Below, piece after piece: positions 1 through 6,133 of a DNA stretch of 19,432 bases. The notes below the pieces were generated by a model. The model saw nothing but the letters and a program-made list of their open reading frames with translations. It made no database searches and was not told the DNA's origin. The DNA is taken from NCBI GenBank assembly GCA_016179005.1, contig JACOSF010000085.1, positions 1-19,432 on the forward strand, in the 5' to 3' direction. The stretch comes from Acidobacteriota bacterium. GTDB taxonomy: Bacteria > Acidobacteriota > Terriglobia > Acidiferrales > UBA7541. The position numbers and the translations under genes are program-made. How positions within the stretch are numbered: position 1 is the stretch's first letter; the number at the start of each line of letters is the position of its first letter.

Positions 1-1018
1 CTTGTGTGAAGGCGATCAGCGCATCGAGCTTGGCCTGGGCGGCGCCGGAGTCGATGGACTGCGCCGCGAGGCGCACTCCGTCGAGGAAATCCGTGGCGCG
101 GCCTGCGGCAACGAGCGCGGCAGCGGCGTTGGCCTGCGCGATTTCGCGGTGCGGGCCGAGTTCGCCCTTCAGCACGCGGCGGAGAATCTTTGCATTGGTC
201 TCCGCGTTGCCGCCGGCAATCGCGTCGAGCGGTGCGCGCCGCAAGCCAAAATCCTCCGGCACGATGGTGTAGCTGGTCACTTGGCCGTCGCGCAACTCCG
301 CCACCTGCGTTTCGCCGCTTAGGGAAATCTCATCCAGCCCGTCGGCGCCGTGCACCACAAACGCGCGCGCGCTGCCCAATTCCGCCAGCGCACGGGCCAG
401 CAGCTCCGTCAGCGCCGCGTCGTAGACCCCAAGGACTTGCGCCGAGGCGCCCGCGGGATTCGTCAGCGGCCCGAGCAGGTTGAACGCCGTGCGCAGGCGC
501 AGCTCGCTGCGCGCCTTCATGGCGTGCTTCATGGCCGCATGCAGCGCCGGCGCAAATAGAAATCCGATGCCCACTTGCTCGATGGCTGCGCCCACGCGCT
601 CCGGCAGCACGTTGATGTTCACGCCCAGCGCTTCGAGCACATCGGCCGAACCGCACTGCGAGCTGATCGAGCGATTGCCGTGCTTGGCCACGTGCACGCC
701 GGCGCCGGCCACCACGAACGCTGTCGTCGTGGAAATGTTGAACGTGCCCCGCGCGTCGCCGCCCGTGCCGCAGGTGTCCACGAGCATGGCCGGGCGCCGC
801 ATGCTGTCCGCAAAAATCGGCGTTGCGTGGCGGCGCATGGCGGTGGCGAAGCCGACCAGTTCGTCCACCGTCTCGCCCTTTGCGCGCAGCGCGGTGAGCA
901 AGCCGGCGATCTGCACATCGCTGACGCGCCCGGCGAGAATCTGCGACATCGCCGCCTCGGCATCGCCGCGGGCGAGGTCTTCTCCGGCAACAACTTTTTG
1001 CAGCGCTTCGAGGAGCAT
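1..1018 (-). CDS. trpD: Anthranilate phosphoribosyltransferase, partial at 3' end
   Basis: TrpD transfers the phosphoribosyl group of PRPP to anthranilate, the second committed step of tryptophan synthesis, in the cytoplasm. I read 339 codons from the ATG at 1018 before the window ends. The family is about 330-345 residues, so only a few residues and the stop are missing. Visible signatures in order are DTCGTGGD (about residues 81-88, PRPP site), the KHGNRSISS...GSADVLEALG region (about 112-132), FNLLGPLTNPAG (about 179-190) and VVHGADGLDEIS. The SSQCGSAD stretch has Cys where Ser is more usual; this is probably neutral. An in-frame GTG lies 16 codons upstream, and neither start has a strong ribosome binding site. 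I chose the ATG because MLLEAL matches the usual family N-terminus. No other trp gene is seen; neighbours on that side lie outside the window. Confidence 0.95.
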   Translation of the reverse strand, partial: MLLEALQKVVAGEDLARGDAEAAMSQILAGRVSDVQIAGLLTALRAKGETVDELVGFATAMRRHATPIFADSMRRPAMLVDTCGTGGDARGTFNISTTTAFVVAGAGVHVAKHGNRSISSQCGSADVLEALGVNINVLPERVGAAIEQVGIGFLFAPALHAAMKHAMKARSELRLRTAFNLLGPLTNPAGASAQVLGVYDAALTELLARALAELGSARAFVVHGADGLDEISLSGETQVAELRDGQVTSYTIVPEDFGLRRAPLDAIAGGNAETNAKILRRVLKGELGPHREIAQANAAAALVAAGRATDFLDGVRLAAQSIDSGAAQAKLDALIAFTQ

Positions 1019-1123
1019 GTTTTCGATGTCGCGGCATCCCGCAGAGCGGAACCGCCATGACACGCCTTCGCCTTGCCCGTTTCCGCGGTTGCGGGTAAAC
1101 TGATTCGCTTTGCGTCGCCCCGA

Positions 1124-1132
1124 ATTTTAGCA
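1124..1132 (-). promoter_or_regulatory. Possible extended -10 element upstream of trpD
   Basis: Read on the minus strand this is TGCTAAAAT, an extended -10 (TGn plus a TATAAT-like hexamer), about 105 bases before the chosen trpD start. No convincing -35 hexamer is seen at the usual spacing. It is a weak guess based on sequence match alone. Confidence 0.25.
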
Positions 1133-1154
1133 TTGTTTCAGCGGTGTCGGTTTT

Positions 1155-1215
1155 TGTAGAGGCCAGCTTCAGCTGGGCATGGGTGCCGGTCCCGCTCTGC
1201 GGGACCGCCGCTACA
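1155..1215. repeat. Intergenic repeat: closing stem with two hairpins
   Basis: A closing inverted repeat, TGTAGAGGC against GCCGCTACA (one mismatch), encloses two hairpins. The first is CCAGCT-tc-AGCTGG (1163-1176) and the second GGTCCCGC-tct-GCGGGACC (1188-1206). The layout matches the element at 3276-3324 although the arm sequences differ, so the structure rather than the sequence is shared. It sits between the divergent trpD and sucC, about 28 bases before sucC, and would be in the sucC leader RNA. It could be a mobile REP-like element, a processing site or a decoy. Confidence 0.6.
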
Positions 1216-1243
1216 CAATCCCGCCGAGATTCCGGACACTACA

Positions 1244-2413
1244 ATGAAAATCCACGAATATCAGGCGAAGGCCATTCTCGCGCGCTACGGTGTGCCCACG
1301 CCGCGCGGCGAGGTGGCCTTCAAGCGAGATGAAGCGCGCGCCATTGCCGAGCGCCTGGGCACGCCCGTTGTTGTGGTCAAGGCACAGATCCACGCCGGCG
1401 GGCGCGGCAAGGGCGGTGGCGTAAAGCTGGCCAAGTCCGCCGAGCAGGCCGGCGAACTGGCCGGGCAGATTTTGGGCATGAAGCTGGTCACCCCGCAGAC
1501 CGGCGCCGAAGGCCGCACCGTCAAGCAAGTGCTGATCGAAGAAGGTCTCGACATCAAGCGCGAAATCTACATGAGCGTGCTGGTGGACCGCGCCACGGCG
1601 TGTCCCGTCTTCATGGCCAGCGCTGCCGGCGGCATGGAAATTGAAGAAGTCGCCCGGGAGCATCCCGAAGCCATCCTGCGCGAGCAGATCAATCCCGTCG
1701 TCGGCATGCAGCCGTATCAGGCGCGCAAGCTGGCCTTCGGGCTCGGCCTCGCACCGGAGGTGGTCAGCGCCGCAGTGCCATTCATGCAGGCGCTGTATCG
1801 CGCGTTCGTGGAAACAGACGCTTCGCTCGTGGAAATCAATCCCTGCGTGATTACCGGCGACGGCCGCGTCGTCGCGCTCGACGCCAAGATGACCTTCGAC
1901 GACAACGCGCTTTACCGCCACAAGGAAATCCGCGAGCTGCGCGACCTCGATGAAGAAGAGCCGCTCGAAGTGGAAGCCTCCAAGTATGGCCTGAACTACA
2001 TCAAGCTCGACGGCACGGTCGGCTGCATGGTCAACGGCGCGGGCCTTGCGATGTCCACCATGGACATCATCAAGCTGGCCGGCGGCAGCCCCGCGAATTT
2101 CCTCGACGTGGGCGGCGGCGCCAGCGCCGAACAGGTGAAAAACGCTTTCAAGATTCTGCTCACTGACACGCATGTGCGCGGCGTGTTCATCAATATTTTC
2201 GGCGGCATCCTGCGCTGCGACGTGCTGGCCACCGGCGTGGTGGACGCGGCGCGCGAGCTCAGCATCCAGGTGCCCATCGTCGTGCGCATGGAGGGCACCA
2301 ACGTTGCCGAAGGCCAACGCATCCTGAAAGAGTCCGGGCTGAACTTCACCATTGCCAATGGCATGAAAGACGGCGCGGAGAAAATTGTGCGCCTCGCAGG
2401 AGGTGCACAATGA
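1244..2413 (+). CDS. sucC: Succinyl-CoA synthetase, beta subunit
   Basis: This is the nucleotide-binding subunit of succinyl-CoA ligase, which converts succinyl-CoA, phosphate and ADP (or GDP) to succinate, CoA and ATP (or GTP) in the TCA cycle. At 389 residues it has the normal length. An N-terminal ATP-grasp domain (about 1-230) carries GGRGKGGGVKLA (about 52-63) and the segment around VEINPCVITGDGRVVALDAK, which supplies metal- and nucleotide-binding residues. The C-terminal CoA-ligase domain (about 240-385) contains FLDVGGGAS and NIFGGILRCD. The ATG start gives the canonical MKIHEYQAK N-terminus, but the ribosome binding site is weak. Its end overlaps sucD by 4 bases, as expected for two subunits made in equal amounts. 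Whether it prefers ADP or GDP cannot be decided by eye. Confidence 0.98.
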   Translation: MKIHEYQAKAILARYGVPTPRGEVAFKRDEARAIAERLGTPVVVVKAQIHAGGRGKGGGVKLAKSAEQAGELAGQILGMKLVTPQTGAEGRTVKQVLIEEGLDIKREIYMSVLVDRATACPVFMASAAGGMEIEEVAREHPEAILREQINPVVGMQPYQARKLAFGLGLAPEVVSAAVPFMQALYRAFVETDASLVEINPCVITGDGRVVALDAKMTFDDNALYRHKEIRELRDLDEEEPLEVEASKYGLNYIKLDGTVGCMVNGAGLAMSTMDIIKLAGGSPANFLDVGGGASAEQVKNAFKILLTDTHVRGVFINIFGGILRCDVLATGVVDAARELSIQVPIVVRMEGTNVAEGQRILKESGLNFTIANGMKDGAEKIVRLAGGAQ

Positions 2414-3279
2414 GCGTGCTCGTCCACAATACGACAAAAGTCCTCGTGCAAGGTTTTACTGGGCGTGAAGGGACATTTCACGCCACCCAAATGATTGAGT
2501 ACGGAACGAAGGTTGTCGGCGGCGTGACGCCGGGCAAGGGCGGAACGAAACACCTGGAGAAGCCTGTATTCAATACCGTCGCTGATGCAGTGCGTGAGAC
2601 CGGTGCCGATGCGTCCGTGATCTTCGTGCCGCCGCCGTATGCGGCCGACGCGATCCTCGAGGCCACCGACGCGGGCCTGCCGCTCGTTGTTTGCATCACC
2701 GAAGGCATTCCCACCTGCGACATGGTGCGTGTCGCAGCGGCGCTGCGCGAAAAACCGACGCGCCTGATCGGCCCCAATTGCCCGGGCATCATTTCGCCGG
2801 GCCAGTGCAAGATGGGCATCATGCCCGGCAGCATCCACAAGCAGGGGCACGTCGGCGTAGTCAGCCGCAGCGGCACGCTCACCTACGAAGCAGTGGACCA
2901 GCTCACGCGGCTCGGCATCGGGCAATCCACCTGCATCGGCATTGGTGGCGACCCGATCATCGGCACCACGTTTCTCGACGCCATCAAACTGTTTCACGAC
3001 GACCCGGATACGCACGCCATCGTGATGATCGGTGAGATCGGCGGCAACGCTGAGGAAACCGCCGCGGAGTACATCAAGGCGCACGTGAAAAAGCCGGTCG
3101 TCGGGTTCGTCGCCGGACAGACCGCGCCGCCGGGGCGCCGCATGGGTCATGCAGGGGCGATCATCAGTGGCGGCAAAGGCACCGCGAAAGAAAAGTATGC
3201 AGCCATGGCCGCTGCCGGCATCCACACCGTGCAAAGCCCGGCGGATATCGGCGCAACTCTGGCCGCAGCACTGAAGTAG
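2410..3279 (+). CDS. sucD: Succinyl-CoA synthetase, alpha subunit
   Basis: This subunit binds CoA and is phosphorylated on a histidine during catalysis, pairing with SucC. It is 289 residues, the usual size. The N-terminal Rossmann-like CoA-binding domain includes GFTGREGTFHA and GGVTPGKGG, followed by GPNCPGIISPG. The phosphohistidine lies in RMGHAGAIISGG and I count it as His247 (His246 in E. coli). A good ribosome binding site (AGGAGG) precedes the ATG inside the end of sucC. The stop codon TAG is contributed by the first bases of the structured repeat at 3276-3324, which suggests that the repeat abuts or has trimmed the original gene end. Confidence 0.98.
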   Translation: MSVLVHNTTKVLVQGFTGREGTFHATQMIEYGTKVVGGVTPGKGGTKHLEKPVFNTVADAVRETGADASVIFVPPPYAADAILEATDAGLPLVVCITEGIPTCDMVRVAAALREKPTRLIGPNCPGIISPGQCKMGIMPGSIHKQGHVGVVSRSGTLTYEAVDQLTRLGIGQSTCIGIGGDPIIGTTFLDAIKLFHDDPDTHAIVMIGEIGGNAEETAAEYIKAHVKKPVVGFVAGQTAPPGRRMGHAGAIISGGKGTAKEKYAAMAAAGIHTVQSPADIGATLAAALK

Positions 3280-3324
3280 CGGCGGGTTTATCCCGCCGCC
3301 ACGGCGGCGTAAAGCCGCCGCTAC
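3276..3324. repeat. Intergenic repeat: closing stem with two hairpins
   Basis: A perfect 10-bp closing inverted repeat, GTAGCGGCGG (3276-3285) against CCGCCGCTAC (3315-3324), surrounds two hairpins: GGCGGG/CCCGCC (3281-3297) and GGCGGC-gtaaa-GCCGCC (3303-3319). The outer arms overlap the inner hairpins, so the folds compete. It has the same architecture as 1155-1215. It supplies the sucD stop codon and ends about 7 bases before the ndk ribosome binding site, so it may set relative expression of sucD and ndk by stabilising or terminating RNA. No T-run follows, so a classical terminator is unlikely. Confidence 0.65.
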
Positions 3325-3344
3325 ATTCCTCGGAGGAAACTAGA

Positions 3345-3764
3345 GTGGCTAACGAACGCACGCTCGCAATCATCAAGCCCGACGCGGTCGGCCGCAAACT
3401 CGAAAGCGAGATTTTGTCGCGCATTCACAAGGCGGGCTTCCGCATTGTCGCCATCGAATCGTTGCGCCTGACCAAAGCCGAAGCGGAAGGCTTCTACGCC
3501 GTGCATCGCGGCAAAGGATTTTTCGAAGAACTCACCGCGTTTATGAGCTCCGGCAAAGTAATTGTCATGGTGCTGGAGGCCGAAGGCGCCATCCTCAAGT
3601 GGCGCGACACCATGGGCGCCACCAATCCCGCCAATGCCGCGCCCGGCACCATCCGTCGCGACCTCGCGGAGAGCATTCAGAACAACTGCGTCCACGGTTC
3701 CGACGCGCCGGATACCGCCGCGTTCGAGACCACCTACTTTTTCTCCGGCCACGAATTGCTATAG
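3345..3764 (+). CDS. ndk: Nucleoside diphosphate kinase
   Basis: Ndk moves the gamma-phosphate between nucleoside tri- and diphosphates through a phosphohistidine and balances NTP and dNTP pools. The 139-residue length is typical. It starts ERTLAIIKPDAV, has GTIRRDLA (about 101-108) and NNCVHGSD (about 113-120) with catalytic His117, and ends in the usual FFSGHELL. The start is GTG at 3345, preceded by a strong CGGAGGAAAC ribosome binding site. That site and the family N-terminus (MANERTLAIIKPD) both support this non-ATG start. It lies 65 bases after sucD on the same strand, a sensible neighbour because SucCD may produce GTP that Ndk converts to ATP. Confidence 0.97.
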   Translation: MANERTLAIIKPDAVGRKLESEILSRIHKAGFRIVAIESLRLTKAEAEGFYAVHRGKGFFEELTAFMSSGKVIVMVLEAEGAILKWRDTMGATNPANAAPGTIRRDLAESIQNNCVHGSDAPDTAAFETTYFFSGHELL

Positions 3765-3787
3765 CCAATCCAACATTCATTTTGCGC

Positions 3788-3837
3788 TGTCATTCTGAGG
3801 GCCAATCCCGCAGTGCGGGATCGGCCCGAAGAATCTC
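3788..3837. repeat. TGTCATTCTGAG / CGAAGAATCTC framed hairpin repeat, copy 1
   Basis: TGTCATTCTGAG is followed by a hairpin with two stem blocks, GGGCC-aa-TCCCGCA-g-TGCGGGA-tc-GGCCC (3799-3827), and then CGAAGAATCTC. The second copy at 16256-16299 has the same flanks around a different hairpin. It fills most of the gap between ndk and the DUF2905 gene. Similar dispersed elements are common, to my knowledge, in acidobacterial genomes. Conserved flanks with a variable stem suggest a dispersed non-coding element. Confidence 0.6.
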
Positions 3838-3885
3838 GCTGTCCTGCGGCACACTTCCTTCGCGCTTCAGGTAGAATGACCGCTG

Positions 3886-4116
3886 ATGGCCGTCATCCGG
3901 GAAACCGGCAGGCTCTTCATTTTCATTGGCGCGATGTTCATTGCGTCGGGTGTCTTGCTCTACTTCGGCGCGAAGTTGCCGTTCCGGCTGGGCCAATTGC
4001 CCGGTGATATCGTCCACCGCACAAAAAACGGCTTGTTCTATTTTCCAATCGTAAGCTGTCTGGTGGTGAGCGCGATCATCACGCTTCTGGCGTGGCCGAT
4101 GTCGCTGCGGAAATGA
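3886..4116 (+). CDS. DUF2905 family small membrane protein
   Basis: A 76-residue protein with two predicted membrane helices, about residues 9-29 (LFIFIGAMFIASGVLLYFGA) and about 51-71. A short loop between them carries LGQLPGDIVHRTKNG. The RLGxLPGDI loop with two helices is the hallmark of DUF2905, a widespread family of unknown function. An ATG at 3886 gives the usual family length, but the ribosome binding site is not obvious. It ends 4 bases before xseA, so the two are probably co-transcribed and the xseA start lies where ribosomes finish this gene. I do not infer a function. Confidence 0.85.
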   Translation: MAVIRETGRLFIFIGAMFIASGVLLYFGAKLPFRLGQLPGDIVHRTKNGLFYFPIVSCLVVSAIITLLAWPMSLRK

Positions 4117-4120
4117 CGCG

Positions 4121-5476
4121 ATGACGCAATTTACTTTCAATCTCGCTCCCGAGCGCAAGACGTGGACGGTCACCGAACTGACCGCGCGCATCCGCGACCT
4201 ACTGGCCGGAGAGTTCACCGACATCCGCGTCGAAGGCGAAATCTCCAATTTCAAGCAGGCGCAGTCCAAGCACATGTACTTCACGCTGAAGGATGCCAAG
4301 GCGCAGATCCGCTGCGTCTGTTTTTACAATCACGCGCGGCTGCTGAAATTCCGGCCGGAAGACGGGCTGCACGTCACCGTGCGCGGCTCGGTGAGCGTCT
4401 ACGAAGCGCGCGGCGAATATCAGATATATGTCGAGCAGATCGAACCAGTCGGCCTGGGCGCGCTGCAACTGGCTTTCGAACAATTGAAAAAGAAACTCGC
4501 GGCCGAGGGTCTCTTCGACGAGGCACGCAAAAAACCGCTGCCGGTGCTGCCGCGACGCATCGGAATCGTGACATCGCCTTCCGGCGCGGCTCTGCGCGAT
4601 TTTCTGCGCATCCTGAGAAAACGCTTCCCCAACGCGCACGTGGTCATCTATCCCGCGCGCGTGCAGGGCGACGACGCGAAGAAAGACATTGTCGAGGCGC
4701 TGAAATATCTGAACCGCAAGCAGCTCGTGGACGTGATCGTCCTCGCGCGCGGCGGCGGCTCCATCGAAGACTTGTGGGCCTTCAACGAGGAAATTGTCGC
4801 GCGGGCGATTGCCGCCTCCACGATTCCCATCATCTCCGGCGTCGGCCACGAAACGGACTTCACCATTGCCGACTTTGTCGCCGACGTGCGCGCCTCGACG
4901 CCGTCGAATGCCGCGGAGATCGTGGTCCGCGCGCGGCAGGAATTTCTTGCCCAGATCGCTGGCTTCGAGCAGCAGCTTGCGCACCTCATGCGCTATCGCC
5001 TGCTCGAATGGCGGCACCAGTTGCAGGAGCTGTTCGCGCACCCTGGTTTCCGCCGCCTGGAGGATCTGCTGCACCAGGGCCAGCAGCGTCTGGACGAAAT
5101 CGCCGGCCGCATGGCGGAGCTTCTCCAGCGGCGCTTGCAAGCCGCGCGGCAGCGCTTCACGGTGGCGCAGACACACATCACCGCTTTTGATTTGCGCGGG
5201 CGCATCCCGCCGTTGCGCTTGCGTCTCGAGCAGCGCCAGAGAGACTTGCGCGCGCGCATGGAGCGCCTCCTCGACGCGCAGCGCCAGCGTGTCGCGCGGC
5301 TGATGCTCCAACTCGATGAACGCAGCCCGCTGCGCGTGCTCGAGCGTGGCTACGCGATGGTTACCGACGCCGGTGGCGCCCTTGTGCGCGACGCTGCGCA
5401 AGTTGCGATGGGCGACGAGATTGCCGTGCAACTGCATCGCGGGCGTCTGGCGGCGGAAGTGAAAGGAAAGAAGTAG
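4121..5476 (+). CDS. xseA: Exodeoxyribonuclease VII large subunit
   Basis: XseA is the catalytic subunit of exonuclease VII, which degrades single-stranded DNA from both ends into short oligonucleotides during repair. The 451-residue length is normal. The N-terminal OB-fold (about 10-115) includes VEGEISNFKQAQSKHMYFTL. The catalytic domain has RIGIVTSPSGAALRD, then RGGGSIEDLW (about 210-219) and GVGHETDFTIADFVAD (about 240-255), both diagnostic. A long Arg/Gln/Leu-rich helical region (about 270-400) is expected to form the coiled coil that binds XseB, and a short C-terminal domain (RSPLRVLERGYAMV) closes it. No xseB follows; the next gene points the other way, so the small subunit must be encoded elsewhere. 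A terminator lies about 75 bases downstream. Confidence 0.97.
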   Translation: MTQFTFNLAPERKTWTVTELTARIRDLLAGEFTDIRVEGEISNFKQAQSKHMYFTLKDAKAQIRCVCFYNHARLLKFRPEDGLHVTVRGSVSVYEARGEYQIYVEQIEPVGLGALQLAFEQLKKKLAAEGLFDEARKKPLPVLPRRIGIVTSPSGAALRDFLRILRKRFPNAHVVIYPARVQGDDAKKDIVEALKYLNRKQLVDVIVLARGGGSIEDLWAFNEEIVARAIAASTIPIISGVGHETDFTIADFVADVRASTPSNAAEIVVRARQEFLAQIAGFEQQLAHLMRYRLLEWRHQLQELFAHPGFRRLEDLLHQGQQRLDEIAGRMAELLQRRLQAARQRFTVAQTHITAFDLRGRIPPLRLRLEQRQRDLRARMERLLDAQRQRVARLMLQLDERSPLRVLERGYAMVTDAGGALVRDAAQVAMGDEIAVQLHRGRLAAEVKGKK

Positions 5477-5490
5477 GGAAGGTAGGAATT

Positions 5491-5519
5491 CAGAAAGTCA
5501 GAAGTCAGAAAGCAGAAAG
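5491..5519. repeat. CAGAA(A)-type simple repeat after xseA
   Basis: Four imperfect copies of a 6-8 base unit of the form CAGAAAG(T) lie in a row between the xseA stop and its terminator. A similar unit is seen, read on the minus strand, at about 19138-19160 (CAGAAAA repeated). The composition is unlike the surrounding coding sequence. No function is apparent. Confidence 0.55.
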
Positions 5520-5549
5520 CGCCAGATTCGCGTTACCGGAGCCAGAAGG

Positions 5550-5577
5550 GCGGGTCATGACCCGCTTATTTTATTTT
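5550..5577 (+). terminator. Rho-independent terminator after xseA
   Basis: GCGGGTCATGACCCGC is a perfect 16-base palindrome (5550-5565), which as RNA would fold with a few central bases unpaired as the loop. It is followed immediately by TTATTTTATTTT. GC-rich stem plus T-rich tail is the standard intrinsic terminator form on the plus strand. It closes the sucC to xseA run and faces the end of the convergent minus-strand block. Confidence 0.8.
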
Positions 5578-5583
5578 GACGTG

Positions 5584-5739
5584 CTACTTCTTCTTTTTCT
5601 TCTTGGCGGATTCCTGCTTGGCCAGCAGGTTGCGCATCTCGTTATAGGTGGCGATGATCTGCGGCAGGCTCATGGCTGCGCCGCGGCCGGTGTAGAACGC
5701 CACGGTCAGAGTGGCGGCAATCATGTTGTTCTCTTTCAT
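5584..5739 (-). CDS. Small hypothetical protein, 51 residues, lysine-rich tail
   Basis: The ORF starts at the ATG at 5739, preceded by AAGGAG six bases upstream on the minus strand, and ends at a TAG at 5584-5586. It encodes 51 residues beginning MKENNMIAATLTVAFYTGRG, then a short amphipathic helix (about 25-42, SLPQIIATYNEMRNLLAKQ), and ends in six consecutive lysines. No transmembrane segment or catalytic motif is visible. I considered XseB, because it lies beside xseA, but the strand, length and sequence do not fit. It follows the antitoxin-like gene on the same strand by about 100 bases, so it could belong to that transcript. The ribosome binding site supports a real gene; the function is unknown. 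Confidence 0.55.
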   Translation of the reverse strand: MKENNMIAATLTVAFYTGRGAAMSLPQIIATYNEMRNLLAKQESAKKKKKK

Positions 5740-5835
5740 GGCGGCTCCTTGGTAGTCCGTGCGAAAAGGTAGCGAATGAGCGCGAGGAAGTAAAGGAGTT
5801 AGAGGGAAGGGAAGAAGCTGAGGGCCAAATCGCTC

Positions 5836-6044
5836 TTACTTCGTTCGTTTGCGCGACCGTTCGATTTCTTTGATGGCACGCCGGAAAGGAACTGCCTCTT
5901 CTTTTGAGGCCTGGCCTCGTCGTATGCGCGGATGTCATCGAGGTCTTCCAGTGCCTCAATCATTTTCGCGTAGTCCTTTACGGCGAGGACCACACCGATT
6001 CTCTTGCCGTGTTCATCGGTCAAATACTTGGGCGATTTAGGCAT
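5836..6044 (-). pseudogene. Phd/YefM- or RelB-like antitoxin, apparently frameshifted
   Basis: Starting at the ATG at 6044 (GGAG upstream), the product opens MPKSPKYLTDEHGKRIGVVL and continues as a helix-rich region ending LEDLDDIRAYDEA. That is the usual N-terminal part of short type II antitoxins, which bind DNA and neutralise a RelE/ParE-like toxin. After about residue 44 the frame gives an unlike basic tail running to 5799. In the next frame the sequence reads ASKEEAVPFRRAIKEIE and stops with TAA at 5836-5838, which is the expected family C-terminus (toxin-binding part). One missing base near 5908-5917, probably in a lysine codon between the two GCC codons, explains both. Restored, it would be 69 residues. 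No toxin gene lies downstream, so this may be a decayed orphan. A sequencing error is the main alternative. Confidence 0.7.
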
Positions 6045-6064
6045 CGGAAACTCCGCTATTCGCA

Positions 6065-6093
6065 AACATAGCGCCCTCGCTGTGTTTTCACAA
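6065..6093 (-). promoter_or_regulatory. Candidate sigma-70 promoter for the antitoxin-like gene
   Basis: On the minus strand TTGTGA (6088-6093) and TATGTT (6065-6070) are separated by exactly 17 bases, about 20 bases before the antitoxin-like ATG. Hexamer matches are moderate but the spacing is ideal. It lies between the lepA stop and this gene, so the short genes may be transcribed independently of lepA. Confidence 0.4.
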
Positions 6094-6100
6094 GAACGGA

Positions 6101-6118
6101 TGCCGGAGCGATCCGGCA
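6101..6118 (-). terminator. Hairpin just after lepA, possible weak terminator
   Basis: TGCCGGA and TCCGGCA form a 7-bp stem with a 4-base loop starting about 15 bases past the lepA stop. The bases following on the minus strand (TCCGTTCTTG) are only partly T-rich, so it may be a weak terminator or merely an RNA 3'-end stabiliser. Confidence 0.3.
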
Positions 6119-6133
6119 CACGAGCGTAGACGA

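Noticed and set aside
1211..3234. Long minus-strand ORFs opposite sucC and sucD
   Set aside because: Both cover well-conserved SucC and SucD coding sequence and have no family features.
5584..5739. Small ORF as xseB
   Set aside because: It is on the opposite strand to xseA and lacks the acidic two-helix pattern and about 70-80 residue length of XseB.
5836..6044. Programmed frameshift in the antitoxin-like gene
   Set aside because: There is no heptanucleotide slippery site or downstream stimulatory structure of the classical type, so a plain base loss or sequencing error is simpler.
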